The position numbers and the translations under genes were made by a program. Below the pieces are notes generated by a model. That model was not told the origin of the DNA. It worked only from the letters and a program-made list of their open reading frames with translations, and searched no databases. From CAVYGN01 sp963796325 (lineage in GTDB: Bacteria; Spirochaetota; Brevinematia; Brevinematales; JAOACQ01), in contig CAWCLF010000001.1 of assembly GCA_963796325.1 (NCBI GenBank), positions 1,178,001 through 1,242,000 on the forward strand: DNA of 64,000 nucleotides. Direction: 5' to 3'. Below, piece by piece: positions 51,707 to 59,908 of the stretch. How positions within the stretch are numbered: position 1 is the stretch's first letter; each line of letters opens with the position of its first letter.

Positions 51707-52102
51707 TCAGGCGCCCTGTTCCCCGCTGAATTTCCGTGATTTTTTCTTTAGAGATATCATCCTCTTGTCTTTAAGAATCATTTCCTTGATTTTCCGCGGT
51801 TTTTTCGGCACCTTGTTTTTCCTCTTAATCTCCATAATTTTCAATTTGTTCTTTTCATTGATTTTTTCAAGTTTCTTTGCGAGCCTTTCAACTGCTATTT
51901 GCCTGTTCCTGAACTGGTCGCGGGAATCCTGCACCTTGAAACGGATGCCTGATTTCTTGTGATAAACCTGGATTGCCGATGAAGTTTTGTTGATGTTCTG
52001 GCCGCCGGGACCGGAAGCCAGTATAGGCTTCATTACCATCTCTTCCTGGAGTTTAGCAGGGTCCGTATCAAAAAATATCTCTTCATTGACATATTCAGTC
52101 AC
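51707..52102 (-). CDS. Release-factor-like peptidyl-tRNA hydrolase (GGQ protein)
   Basis: 131 residues starting at GTG 52102 with AGGGG upstream. The domain is RF-1 type: S-G-P-G-G-Q-N-I-N-K-T (about 29-39) contains the catalytic GGQ. V-Q-D-S-R-D-Q-F-R-N-R (about 57-67) and a Lys-rich C-terminal tail (about 90-131) for ribosome binding follow. Like ArfB or RF-H it should release stalled peptides. The C-terminal tail length fits RF-H/ArfB rather than a full release factor. It is convergent with ccsA. Confidence 0.85.
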   Translation of the reverse strand: MTEYVNEEIFFDTDPAKLQEEMVMKPILASGPGGQNINKTSSAIQVYHKKSGIRFKVQDSRDQFRNRQIAVERLAKKLEKINEKNKLKIMEIKRKNKVPKKPRKIKEMILKDKRMISLKKKSRKFSGEQGA

Positions 52103-52229
52103 TATTCTAACCCCTGATCTTTTTTGCGGCTCTCGAAATTCAGAATTACTTTATTATTATACTGATAATGAATTATATCATGTTTTCCTTGCAAAGACAA
52201 CATTTCATCCGGGGAAAACAAACAGGGAC

Positions 52230-52254
52230 GCGCGCTTCCTTGCAATGCGGGGTA
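52230..52254. repeat. Fragment of the intergenic element
   Basis: About 24 bp (GCGCTTCCTTGCAATGCGGG and flank) resembles, with about four mismatches, the end of the repeat element at 56724-56979. It appears to be a decayed partial copy. Confidence 0.4.
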
Positions 52255-52260
52255 CGGATT

Positions 52261-53454
52261 TCAGAGATCGGCATGTTTTTCAGGTATTCTTGAAAAAAAT
52301 AAAAAGGCCAGTGTAATACTTCCCAGAACAACCATAGTTAAATGTAATGATTTATCGGCAACCAGCCCTATGAACGGGTAGAGAAGAAACATAATAAGCT
52401 TTTCCAGCGTAGACACTCCTGAAAGCACTGTGGCGCGGTTCCGGCTTTCTATAAGCTTATTCATTAAATCCGATAAAAGCGGCGCCCTGAGCTGTTTTAA
52501 ACCTGCGATGCCGGATATCGCCGGAATAATAAGAACCGGTAAAAAACTGAAACCCATGGAAATATATAATATTCCCGGAATAAGAGCGGAAAAAAAGATG
52601 AGCGCTTTTAATCCGAACAGCTTTTCCAATCTGGAAGAATTAAATAAAAGCGCCATCCCGATCAGATTAAACCCTGCTCCAAAAATGCCGTTCCATCCCA
52701 CGGGAAATCCGGCCAACACTGTAATTTTCTGGTAAAACCAATAGATAAAAAATGTTACAGCTGAAATCAAAGCAAAATTGAAGCTGTACAAACGCATTCC
52801 GGGATGCCGGAAGAGGTATAGAAAACCGTTTAAGCCTTCTTTAACTGGGCTTGTGATTTTTTCATGACGCCTGGGCTCTTTAATGAATATTGACGATATG
52901 CCGGCAAGAAAGCAGGATAGGCCCGAAAGAATAAATGTGACAGGCAGTCCATTCGGATATTGAAAGAGGCGGCTTCCGGCAAGAAGCGAGCCTATGGGGA
53001 AAGCCGCAAGCATTCCGATTGTCCCGAATGCGTCCGACCGGGAAAAGAAGCTGCGGGATTCTTTTTCTTTTCCGTATTGAAGCAGGGTGTCGAAAAGTAT
53101 GGCGCGGTCTGCGCCTGAAAACAAAGCCATCCCGACAGCGCAAATAAAATTTGCAATAAAGAATACCGCATAGTTGTTAACCAGGCCGAAAAGCAGAAAT
53201 CCCAGCCCTGAGAACAAACCTCCCGATATCAGCGATACTTTTCTTCCGAATTTATCGGCTATAACGCCGGTTGGAATATCAAGCAATACGACTTCCAGGG
53301 CGAAAGCGGCTTCCAGGATAAAAGAACGGGTATAATCCAGCTTCGCCCAATCAAGGTAAAAAAGCATTGCAACTGAACCGAAAAACAGAAGGTTTTTTAA
53401 AAACTCGAAGAGATAAATAAGATTAACGTTTTTATTTAATGTTTGACCATTCAT
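52261..53454 (-). CDS. MFS transporter
   Basis: 397 residues with 12 membrane segments. The cytoplasmic loop between TM2 and TM3 contains G-V-I-A-D-K-F-G-R-K (about 62-71), the MFS motif A. A second loop lies in the middle (about 190-205). The N-terminus is short and hydrophilic. The substrate is unknown; drug/sugar efflux is common. It is divergent from budA, with a 240-bp gap holding at least one promoter. Confidence 0.9.
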   Translation of the reverse strand: MNGQTLNKNVNLIYLFEFLKNLLFFGSVAMLFYLDWAKLDYTRSFILEAAFALEVVLLDIPTGVIADKFGRKVSLISGGLFSGLGFLLFGLVNNYAVFFIANFICAVGMALFSGADRAILFDTLLQYGKEKESRSFFSRSDAFGTIGMLAAFPIGSLLAGSRLFQYPNGLPVTFILSGLSCFLAGISSIFIKEPRRHEKITSPVKEGLNGFLYLFRHPGMRLYSFNFALISAVTFFIYWFYQKITVLAGFPVGWNGIFGAGFNLIGMALLFNSSRLEKLFGLKALIFFSALIPGILYISMGFSFLPVLIIPAISGIAGLKQLRAPLLSDLMNKLIESRNRATVLSGVSTLEKLIMFLLYPFIGLVADKSLHLTMVVLGSITLAFLFFSRIPEKHADL

Positions 53455-53615
53455 TTATTCGCACATTTTACAGCGCAGGCTGCAGGCGTTAGTGATGGTA
53501 AATGAAACACATGATGGAAAATCCATAACCAGGCTCTCTTTTAATAAATTTGAATGACAAAATCTTAATCAGGTAAATATTATTTGTCAATCTCAAGTAT
53601 GATTGCACATACTTT

Positions 53616-53646
53616 TTGACATTTTCTTTGAAAGCTTTTTTAATAT
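53616..53646 (+). promoter_or_regulatory. Promoter of budA; near-copy of the one at 59087
   Basis: TTGACA (53616-53621), 19-bp spacer, TAATAT (53641-53646), followed by ACTG. The whole segment is nearly the same as that at 59087-59121 before the class II aldolase gene. The ribosome binding site region (GGGCGGGCGG) is alike too. Confidence 0.6.
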
Positions 53647-53694
53647 ACTGAAATTGCAGGGCGGGCGGAAATAAAACATAAAAAAGGAGATTAT

Positions 53695-54462
53695 ATGAAA
53701 AAAAAAGGTTTCCCGGTCTTTATCATTTTTATACTGCTTTCTACCCTTGGTTACGCCGGACATAACACTCTTTACCAGGTTTCAACCCTAAGCGCCCTTC
53801 AGGAAGGCGTTTATGACGGGATCACGACTCTCAAAGAGCTCAAAGCGCATGGCGATTTCGGCTTAGGCACCTTCGAAGGGCTGGACGGTGAAATGGTTTT
53901 CATCGACGGAAATTTTTACCAGGTAAAATCCGACGGGAAGGTTTATACGCCCGGGCTTTCAGTACGCAGCCCATTTGCGATGGTTACCTTTTTTGAAAGG
54001 GATAAGGCAATGTCTGTCAAAATGCCCGGCGATATGGAGAAAATTCAGGCTTTGGTCATAGCTATGCTCCCGTCGAAGAATATTCCATGCGCGGTCAGGC
54101 TTGACGGGAACTTTACATATGTCAAGACCCGCAGTGTTCCCGCCCAGGCGAAACCTTATCCCAGGCTTGCCGAGGTGGTTAAAAACCAGCCGACTTTCGA
54201 GATGAAGAACGTCAAAGGAACAATAATCGGCTACTACCTGCCGGATTATTATAAAGGGATCAACATGGCCGGTTTTCACCTGCATTTCATCACCGGCGAC
54301 AGGAAATCGGGCGGGCACCTCCTGGCCTGCAATCTGACAGAAGGAGATCTTGCTGTTGACTACAGTTACAGCCTCAACCTGATCCTACCTGAAAACGGCG
54401 ATTTTTATAAGATCGATTTAAGCCGGGATGAGCATAAAGAATTGGAAAAAATCGAGAAGTAG
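53695..54462 (+). CDS. budA: Alpha-acetolactate decarboxylase
   Basis: 255 residues. The family is recognised by L-Y-Q-V-S-T-L-S-A-L-Q-E-G-V-Y-D-G (about 23-39), T-F-E-G-L-D-G-E (about 61-68) and F-H-L-H-F-I-T (about 199-205). Three His/Glu residues in the last segments bind zinc. The enzyme converts acetolactate to acetoin. The first 20 residues look like a signal peptide (K-K-K-G-F then a hydrophobic core ending Y-A-G), so the enzyme may be exported, as in some Bacillus relatives. No acetolactate synthase gene is nearby. Confidence 0.92.
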   Translation: MKKKGFPVFIIFILLSTLGYAGHNTLYQVSTLSALQEGVYDGITTLKELKAHGDFGLGTFEGLDGEMVFIDGNFYQVKSDGKVYTPGLSVRSPFAMVTFFERDKAMSVKMPGDMEKIQALVIAMLPSKNIPCAVRLDGNFTYVKTRSVPAQAKPYPRLAEVVKNQPTFEMKNVKGTIIGYYLPDYYKGINMAGFHLHFITGDRKSGGHLLACNLTEGDLAVDYSYSLNLILPENGDFYKIDLSRDEHKELEKIEK

Positions 54463-54550
54463 TTCCCTTCTTTTGGACCTATTCATTCACAAAAGTATTT
54501 CTTAGTTATATTTCTATAATATCGATAATTATAATAAAGGAGAAAATATT

Positions 54551-54799
54551 ATGATAGAAGAAAAAGAAATCCTTGTTGACAGCGGGAAAGCCGATCGGAA
54601 GATCATTTTAAGTGAAGAACAAAAGCTGGCGCTGTTTAGAGAATTTGCACGTGTTATCGACAGGAAACTTCTTTTTATTGCAAAGGATATGATCATAAGC
54701 GGTTTTAATCCTGCGGAAAATCATTCGATGTGGGGAGTGACTCTAATAGAATGTAAAGATCTCCTTCAAAAATGGAATGACTTTGTAAGAGAAAACTAA
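54551..54799 (+). CDS. Small conserved-looking protein, unknown function
   Basis: 82 residues with AAAGGAG 9 bp before the ATG. The sequence is amphipathic and helical, with no signal peptide or membrane segment. Features are K-I-I-L-S-E-E-Q-K-L-A-L-F-R-E-F (about 22-37) and a Trp pair in the C-terminal half (positions about 60-75). I recognise no family. Its position after budA suggests it is a separate gene, as a 90-bp gap holds no clear terminator. Confidence 0.55.
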   Translation: MIEEKEILVDSGKADRKIILSEEQKLALFREFARVIDRKLLFIAKDMIISGFNPAENHSMWGVTLIECKDLLQKWNDFVREN

Positions 54800-54827
54800 T
54801 CAAGATAAGCCTATTGTTATCTTCGAT

Positions 54828-55406
54828 TCAGCTCCGTTTTAATTCGTTTCCTATGGAGAATGCATCGCCAAGTTTTTCGCCGATATTATAATAGGCCGAA
54901 CTGCCGAATGAACCCCATAGCATCGGCCGGACCTTCTCGATGTCAGGAAGCTTATCCGGATTCAGGACCTCGCTGTCGGCTATCATTCCGACAATTTCAC
55001 CGATGAACATTGTATGCAAACCAAGAGCGACCTGTTTGACCAATTTGCATTCAAGGGCATAGGGAAACTCTTTTACGATCGGGGCATTGACCAGTTTGCT
55101 CTTTTCAGGAGTGAGCCGGGCCTCCTTGAATTTGTCGAACTCTCTCCCCGACACCAAACCTGCAAAGTCGGCTTCCCTGATATGCTTTTCAGATGGGATA
55201 TTCACTGTGAACGCACCGGTTTCCTTAATGTTGTGATAACTGAGCGTCGCCTCCCTGAGAGACACACTTATGCATGGCGGTTTGCTTGATGCGATTCCTC
55301 CCCAGGCGGCATTCATGATATTAGGCCTGCCGCCGGGGCCGTACGTCCCGATGATTAGCACAGGAGAGGGGAGCAATATCGATTGTCCCTTTAGAGAAAG
55401 TTTCAT
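54828..55406 (-). CDS. Flavin reductase family protein
   Basis: 192 residues from the ATG at 55406, with GGGGGAAGT upstream; the longer frame starts at 55439 without a site. The flavin reductase/DIM6-NTAB domain shows P-V-L-I-I-G-T-Y (about 14-21), R-P-N-I-M-N-A-A-W-G-G-I (about 26-37), S-V-S-L-R-E-A-T-L-S-Y-H-N-I (about 45-58) and F-T-V-N-I-P-S (about 63-69). It probably binds FMN. Such proteins often reduce flavin or act as flavin-dependent electron carriers. It is downstream of no obvious partner. Confidence 0.9.
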   Translation of the reverse strand: MKLSLKGQSILLPSPVLIIGTYGPGGRPNIMNAAWGGIASSKPPCISVSLREATLSYHNIKETGAFTVNIPSEKHIREADFAGLVSGREFDKFKEARLTPEKSKLVNAPIVKEFPYALECKLVKQVALGLHTMFIGEIVGMIADSEVLNPDKLPDIEKVRPMLWGSFGSSAYYNIGEKLGDAFSIGNELKRS

Positions 55407-55474
55407 ACTTCCCCCTTTTATTTTTTTATGATGCTCCATGGAAGGAAAAGAAGCATTGAGGGCAAAAACCGGCC

Positions 55475-55753
55475 TTAAATGATTTCAACTTCGATCTTGT
55501 TTTTGCCGTTCTTCTTTGCCCTGTACATCGTATTGTCTGCTATCTTCAAGGCTTCATCAGATGAATCCGGGGCTTTATAGAAAGCTACATAACCAACGCT
55601 GAGGGTTTCGCGATAATCACTGGATGTTGTCTCTTTGGTGAATTTTTTTATTGTCCTTCCGATCAGGGAATTTACAGCTTCCTTTCCAGTTTCAATCAGG
55701 AGGATTGCGAACTCGTCGCCGCCCACCCTCCCGAACCGAAGAAAGCCATTCAA
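55475..55753 (-). pseudogene. GGDEF diguanylate cyclase remnant (C-terminal half)
   Basis: The readable 92 codons cover R-V-G-G-D-E-F-A-I-L-L (signature, about 9-19) to the end of a GGDEF domain (K-I-A-D-N-T-M-Y-R-A-K-K-N-G-K-N). The upstream half of the domain and any sensor part are missing, and the only start is a TTG with poor context. The G-G-D-E-F itself is intact. This is most likely a decayed gene rather than a functional cyclase. Confidence 0.7.
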
Positions 55754-56077
55754 TAAGCATATACAGGTCCCGGCGCATTTATTCGATATTTCCCAAATGA
55801 CCCTTCATTATGGGCATTTTCGAAAGCCTTTTCATTCACGTTACCATTATACCATGGCCAAAACATCGTGTCAAACCAATTTTTTGACTGTCTGCTCATC
55901 AAAAGCCACATATATTCTCAATTTTTTTAAGCGGTAAGAGCATTATTTCTCCCTTTTTCTATAAAAACCCGATAGTACCCCCACCTCTATTAAACCAATA
56001 CCCGGTCCTGATTACCCGGATACAACCGTAAAGATTCCAGAAGCATCCGCCTGATCAGCAAATTGAGAAAAGACCTG
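55754..56077. other. Gene-free stretch
   Basis: About 320 bp without a convincing gene. It contains AT-rich runs and the decayed 5' remains of the GGDEF gene. No hairpin, promoter or repeat that I would defend is seen. Confidence 0.4.
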
Positions 56078-56656
56078 TCAGCGGTTAGTTGCAGGCCTTA
56101 CAGCATACCTGATTACCGTATAGTATTTCTCCGGATTGCCCGGCCCGAACATACCTGGGCCGACGATATATTCTTCCTCGTGGGGTGTAACGATTTGATA
56201 ACCGCTGTCTTCGATGAATTTATGCAGCCGGCCTATCGCGGGCAGCTCGCCGGAATATGGGCCGATGTACAGTATTTCCGCTGTTTTACCGTAGGTCCAT
56301 TTTTCGATGCGGGCATTGGACGGGGATCCGGGCGGAAGGTCCCTGACTTCGTCTCCTACAGGCAAACCCCAGTAACCTGCCCATTGATCTCTCGGAGTAT
56401 TAAAGGGTTTGGGCCAGCGGGCTCTCGGAGCGACGGCCATGGATTTACCTTTGAAATTCAGCTTGTAATAAGTCTGGAACAATTTACCGACCGCCTTTGC
56501 CTGTCCGGTCGGATCTCCTGTAATCTCCATTACAAGCATATTCTGATCCGGTTTCAACGATATCTTCGGATCTTTAAGGCTTTCCAGCTTCCTGAGATCC
56601 GGGCCGCACGAGTATAGAACCAAAACCAGGCTTACGAAAATCCAAAATTTACACAT
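56078..56656 (-). CDS. Lipoprotein with GyrI-like effector-binding domain
   Basis: 192 residues. A lipoprotein signal ends at L-Y-S-C (Cys17). The rest resembles the GyrI-like/SOUL effector-binding fold, with G-D-P-T-G-Q-A (about 47-53), W-A-G-Y-W-G-L-P-V-G-D-E-V (about 92-104) and the repeated-half feature Y-I-G-P-Y-S-G (about 129-135). Usually this fold binds small hydrophobic ligands inside transcription factors or stands alone; a lipid-anchored version may act as a carrier or scavenger in the envelope. The ribosome binding site is GAGGAG. Confidence 0.65.
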   Translation of the reverse strand: MCKFWIFVSLVLVLYSCGPDLRKLESLKDPKISLKPDQNMLVMEITGDPTGQAKAVGKLFQTYYKLNFKGKSMAVAPRARWPKPFNTPRDQWAGYWGLPVGDEVRDLPPGSPSNARIEKWTYGKTAEILYIGPYSGELPAIGRLHKFIEDSGYQIVTPHEEEYIVGPGMFGPGNPEKYYTVIRYAVRPATNR

Positions 56657-56723
56657 AATAAACTCCTCGTAGAAATTTCATTTATTATAGCTCAAAAATA
56701 CTGACAGGGGTATGTCAGCATTT

Positions 56724-56979
56724 GTCGGCTTTCTTTTGAACCGTCAAAAGAAAGCCGACGGAAAGAAAAACGGCCCCGCTGTTCTCGGAAGCTGGAGCCG
56801 CATCGTCTCAAAAAGGCTGCGGGCGAAACTTGTGATTTTTTGCTGGAATTTTATTAACAAATCATAGATATAAAGAATCATAATATGTTAAGCAAAAAAT
56901 CCCTCGGACAATCGCCCGCTTACCGCCTTTTTTCGACGGCGGCTCAGGCGCTTCCTCGTAATGCGGGGTTATTGTCCAA
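56724..56979 (+). repeat. Intergenic repeat element, left copy
   Basis: It begins with a perfect 16-bp hairpin (GTCGGCTTTCTTTTGA / TCAAAAGAAAGCCGAC, loop ACCG, 56724-56759), then GGAAAGAAAAACGGCCCCGC, and ends with AATGCGGGGTTATTGTCC near 56979. A second copy in inverted orientation lies at 58724-59064. Arms differ between copies by compensating changes. A smaller hairpin (CTGACA/TGTCAG) precedes at 56701-56718. Confidence 0.75.
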
Positions 56980-57119
56980 ACCTGGATCCGGTTTTCGGTT
57001 TTTTTATACATTAAGTATCTAACTTTTGACAATTAATATTTAACAATATAAACTTTTTAAAATATTCTAATTTATTTTTATTTATAAAATTATAAATAGA
57101 CATAATTCAGGGTCATAAG

Positions 57120-58637
57120 ATGATATCTAAAATCTCTTTTTTATCAGGATTTTTGTTTTTGTGTCTTGCTTATTCCGTTTCTTCAGCTCAAGTTACAAAT
57201 AATACGAACAATATTTCTTCTGTTTCAAATCTGGTTACTCAAACGAATCAATGCTGGATAAGCGGCATCAATTCCTTAAATGATCCCGGAGTGAAGATAT
57301 TTCTGATATTCATATCTTTTGTTAATCTAATCATACTAATGCTTTTACTTGGAATAAGGCCTCAAAAAAACAAAATAATGATAAGATCGGCAAGGATACT
57401 AAAAGTTATAATCTTTTTTTCGTTCCTTGCATTGACGGTTTTACTATTATCGATAGGTGAAAGAGTTATAACACTGATTCTTACGATTTTAATTATATGC
57501 TTTTATTTTATCGCCTCTGAAATGGCTAGTAATTCCGTTACTATAAATACTTTTTCCGTACCGGAATCTTTTTTAAAAAAACATCCAAGCTATACAGGAC
57601 AAGTACTGGCCTGGCATATTATTGACGAGATATACAAGATCAATAATTCGGCCGAGGAATTTGAGAAAAAAACCACCGTCGGCAATTTGCAGACGGATGA
57701 AATGTCATTGGCAAAATACGCTCCAAACCAGGAACCGGGAGATATTTCCGTTGATTTCGGCAAAGTCTCATTTTCTATCAATTCCGTAATCAAATATTTA
57801 AAAAAAACAGGTTGTATGGGGTGGCTTTTTAAAGGTAAAAATTATATCGTCGACGGGGAAATTACAGAAAACTACACTAAAAAGAGTAGCAGAGATATAA
57901 AGTGGTTCCTTACTTTAAGAGTTCAGGAAAAAAATAAGCAGATATCGGATAAATTTTTACTTGACGACGATATAAAACTTTTTGATCCCGGAGTTTTTGT
58001 CTTAGTTAATACCGATCCCAATAAAGCTGAACGCTATTTTAAAATTGCATATAACTGTAAGGTACAGGGGAATCTTGAAGAAGCTATTAAGGAATATAAT
58101 ATCGCTATAAAGTATAAGCCGGATTATGCTATGGCCCATAACAATCTTGGTGTTGCATATTATAATAAAGGAGAATTTGATAAAGCCATCGAAGAATACC
58201 AATCGGCAATAAAATACAAGCCGGATTATGCCATGGCCCATAACAATCTTGGTGTTACATATTATAATAAAGGAGAATTTGATAAAGCCATCGAAGAATA
58301 CCAATCGGCAATAAAATACAAGCCGGATTATGCCATGGCCCATAACAATCTTGGTATTGCATATGATAAAAAAGGAGAATTCGATAAAGCCATCGAAGAA
58401 TACCAAACGGTAATAAAATATAAGCCGGATTATACTGACGCCTATTATAATCTAGCTTGTGCTTATAGTAAATTGGGAAAAATCAAACAAGCATATGAAA
58501 AATTAAAATTATCAGTTGATAATGGATATAGCGATTTTAATAATGTAGAGAATGATACGGATTTAATTAATCTTAGGAATGATCCCGGCTGGACCGATTG
58601 TTGGAATTCAATAAAAAATAAAATTTCTAAATTTTAA
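57120..58637 (+). CDS. Membrane-anchored TPR-repeat protein
   Basis: 505 residues. Signal peptide about 1-23, two membrane segments (about 58-78 and 95-135), a middle domain (about 145-290) with no known family, then five TPR units (about 303-475) of 34 residues. The TPRs follow G-N-L-E-E-A-I-K-E-Y-N and Y-A-M-A-H-N-N-L-G. The last part (about 475-505) has a W-x-D-C-W-N-type end. Three TPR units are nearly identical at the DNA level. The gene is AT-rich against its surroundings and is flanked by inverted repeat elements, which suggests acquisition. TPRs mediate protein contacts; the partner is unknown. Confidence 0.8.
   Translation: MISKISFLSGFLFLCLAYSVSSAQVTNNTNNISSVSNLVTQTNQCWISGINSLNDPGVKIFLIFISFVNLIILMLLLGIRPQKNKIMIRSARILKVIIFFSFLALTVLLLSIGERVITLILTILIICFYFIASEMASNSVTINTFSVPESFLKKHPSYTGQVLAWHIIDEIYKINNSAEEFEKKTTVGNLQTDEMSLAKYAPNQEPGDISVDFGKVSFSINSVIKYLKKTGCMGWLFKGKNYIVDGEITENYTKKSSRDIKWFLTLRVQEKNKQISDKFLLDDDIKLFDPGVFVLVNTDPNKAERYFKIAYNCKVQGNLEEAIKEYNIAIKYKPDYAMAHNNLGVAYYNKGEFDKAIEEYQSAIKYKPDYAMAHNNLGVTYYNKGEFDKAIEEYQSAIKYKPDYAMAHNNLGIAYDKKGEFDKAIEEYQTVIKYKPDYTDAYYNLACAYSKLGKIKQAYEKLKLSVDNGYSDFNNVENDTDLINLRNDPGWTDCWNSIKNKISKF
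58116..58421 (+). repeat. 102-bp tandem repeat encoding TPR units
   Basis: Units start at 58116, 58218 and 58320 and a diverged partial unit at 58422. The first two differ at only a couple of bases and the third at several. Each unit encodes one 34-residue TPR. The close DNA identity points to recent duplication or gene conversion. Confidence 0.9.
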
Positions 58638-58723
58638 TAGTATTAATCAGTTAAATATCCTTGTGTACATGATTGATCTATCTTTTTCAAAAACAAGTTC
58701 CTTAAATTCTATTAAAAGGCATT

Positions 58724-59064
58724 CGACGATTAACCCCGCATTGCGAAATAAGCGTAAGGGCCGCCTGCGAAGAACGGCGGTAAGCGGGCGACACAGTCAA
58801 AAGTCAAAAGTCGAGAGTCATCAGTCTTATTTACGGTTCAGACTAATTAAATGATATTGTCAAATATATTACAATAATTATTTTCCAGGATTGTTGAATC
58901 AGACTGCTGACTGCCGACTCCCGACTTAGTCGAGTTCCGCCCGCAGCCGTTCTGAGCAGACTTGTCCCTGATGTCGGCTCAGGGATGCGGCCCGAGCTTA
59001 TGAGCATAGCGGGGCCATTTTTCTTTCCGTCCGCTTTCTTTTGATGGCTCAAAAGAAAGCGGAC
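58724..59064 (-). repeat. Intergenic repeat element, right copy (inverted)
   Basis: On the minus strand it begins with GTCCGCTTTCTTTTGA / TCAAAAGAAAGCGGAC (59064-59029, 16-bp stem, loop GCCA) and runs parallel to the left copy to CGCAATGCGGGGTTAA at 58724. It is about 85 bp longer, in part because it contains two runs of heptamer-type repeats (58795-58827 and 58902-58934) like the one inside the kinase gene. Confidence 0.72.
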
Positions 59065-59086
59065 AAAGGACGAGCCTGGGACGTGC

Positions 59087-59117
59087 TTGACATTTTTGAT
59101 GAAAGCTCTTTTAATAT
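59087..59117 (+). promoter_or_regulatory. Promoter of the class II aldolase gene
   Basis: TTGACA (59087-59092), 19-bp spacer, TAATAT (59112-59117), then ACTG. It matches the budA promoter segment closely in sequence and spacing. The region is followed by GGAGGGCGGGGG ahead of the ATG at 59142. Confidence 0.6.
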
Positions 59118-59141
59118 ACTGGCTTTGGAGGGCGGGGGAAT

Positions 59142-59765
59142 ATGAAATACGGAAGGCAGAGAAGGGAATTAGTCATGTATTCCGGTCTTTTATACGACAG
59201 GGGATATATGACCGCCCTCGAGGGTAATGTGAGCCTGAGGGTCGGGCAGGACCTCTTCCTTATAACGCCTTCGAGGCTCCTTAAAAAAAATCTCGGCAAA
59301 GACGATCTTGTTCTTATAGACGGAAACGGTAATAAAATAAAGGGCCGTTATAACGCTTCGTCCGAAACTTCGACGCATCTTGAAATCTACCGCCAGAATC
59401 CGGACGTCGATTCCATCGTTCATGCCCATCCTTTCTATACATTGTTATGTACGGTGACCGGCCTGAAACCGTTTGAAAAAATTTGCCTTGCCGAAGTCCC
59501 TATGTTCCTTAAAAACCCTGTTTTCGCCCCGTACGCCAGGCCGTCGTCGGATGAAGGCGCAGAGGCGGCAAGGAAATATTCAAAAAATACAAAGGTTCTT
59601 GTAATCGAACACCATGGAAGTTTTACTTACGGCAAAGATCTCTTCGAGGCTTTTTCTCTTGTCGAGATGCTTGAAAAATACTGCCGCCTGTTTTACTTTG
59701 CAAGCCTATCGGGAAAGGAGATCAAATGCCTGGATGATACAAAGATCAAAAGGCTGGGCGGATAG
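59142..59765 (+). CDS. Class II aldolase/adducin-family protein
   Basis: 207 residues. The zinc-binding H-A-H-P-F-Y (about 92-97) and E-H-H-G-S-F (about 150-155) are intact, as are the N-terminal G-N-V-S-L-R (about 28-33) and S-S-E-T-S-T-H (about 72-78, phosphate site). The length fits fuculose-phosphate or related aldolases (about 210). Substrate cannot be decided; L-fuculose-1-P, ribulose-5-P epimers and methylthioribulose-1-P dehydratase relatives all fit this layout. It is 143 bp upstream of topA. Confidence 0.88.
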   Translation: MKYGRQRRELVMYSGLLYDRGYMTALEGNVSLRVGQDLFLITPSRLLKKNLGKDDLVLIDGNGNKIKGRYNASSETSTHLEIYRQNPDVDSIVHAHPFYTLLCTVTGLKPFEKICLAEVPMFLKNPVFAPYARPSSDEGAEAARKYSKNTKVLVIEHHGSFTYGKDLFEAFSLVEMLEKYCRLFYFASLSGKEIKCLDDTKIKRLGG

Positions 59766-59851
59766 CGAAGCCGCTCAACTCTTTTCAACTGAAGATTGGT
59801 ATAACATGTATTATTATACATTATTATTGCGGAAGATAAATTGTTAATAAT

Positions 59852-59879
59852 TTGAATTTCTTTTTTAATCTGTTACAAT
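59852..59879 (+). promoter_or_regulatory. Possible topA promoter
   Basis: TTGAAT (59852-59857), 16-bp spacer, TACAAT (59874-59879). The topA ATG is 30 bp downstream, with GGGAGAA as ribosome binding site. Confidence 0.55.
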
Positions 59880-59908
59880 AATGGATTATTAAACGTTATA
59901 CGGGAGAA

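Noticed and set aside
48268..56003. Shared TACCCGGTCCTGA at about 48270 and 55990 as a fourth operator copy
   Set aside because: A 13-base match is expected by chance in 64 kb, and there is no dyad box at the correct distance.
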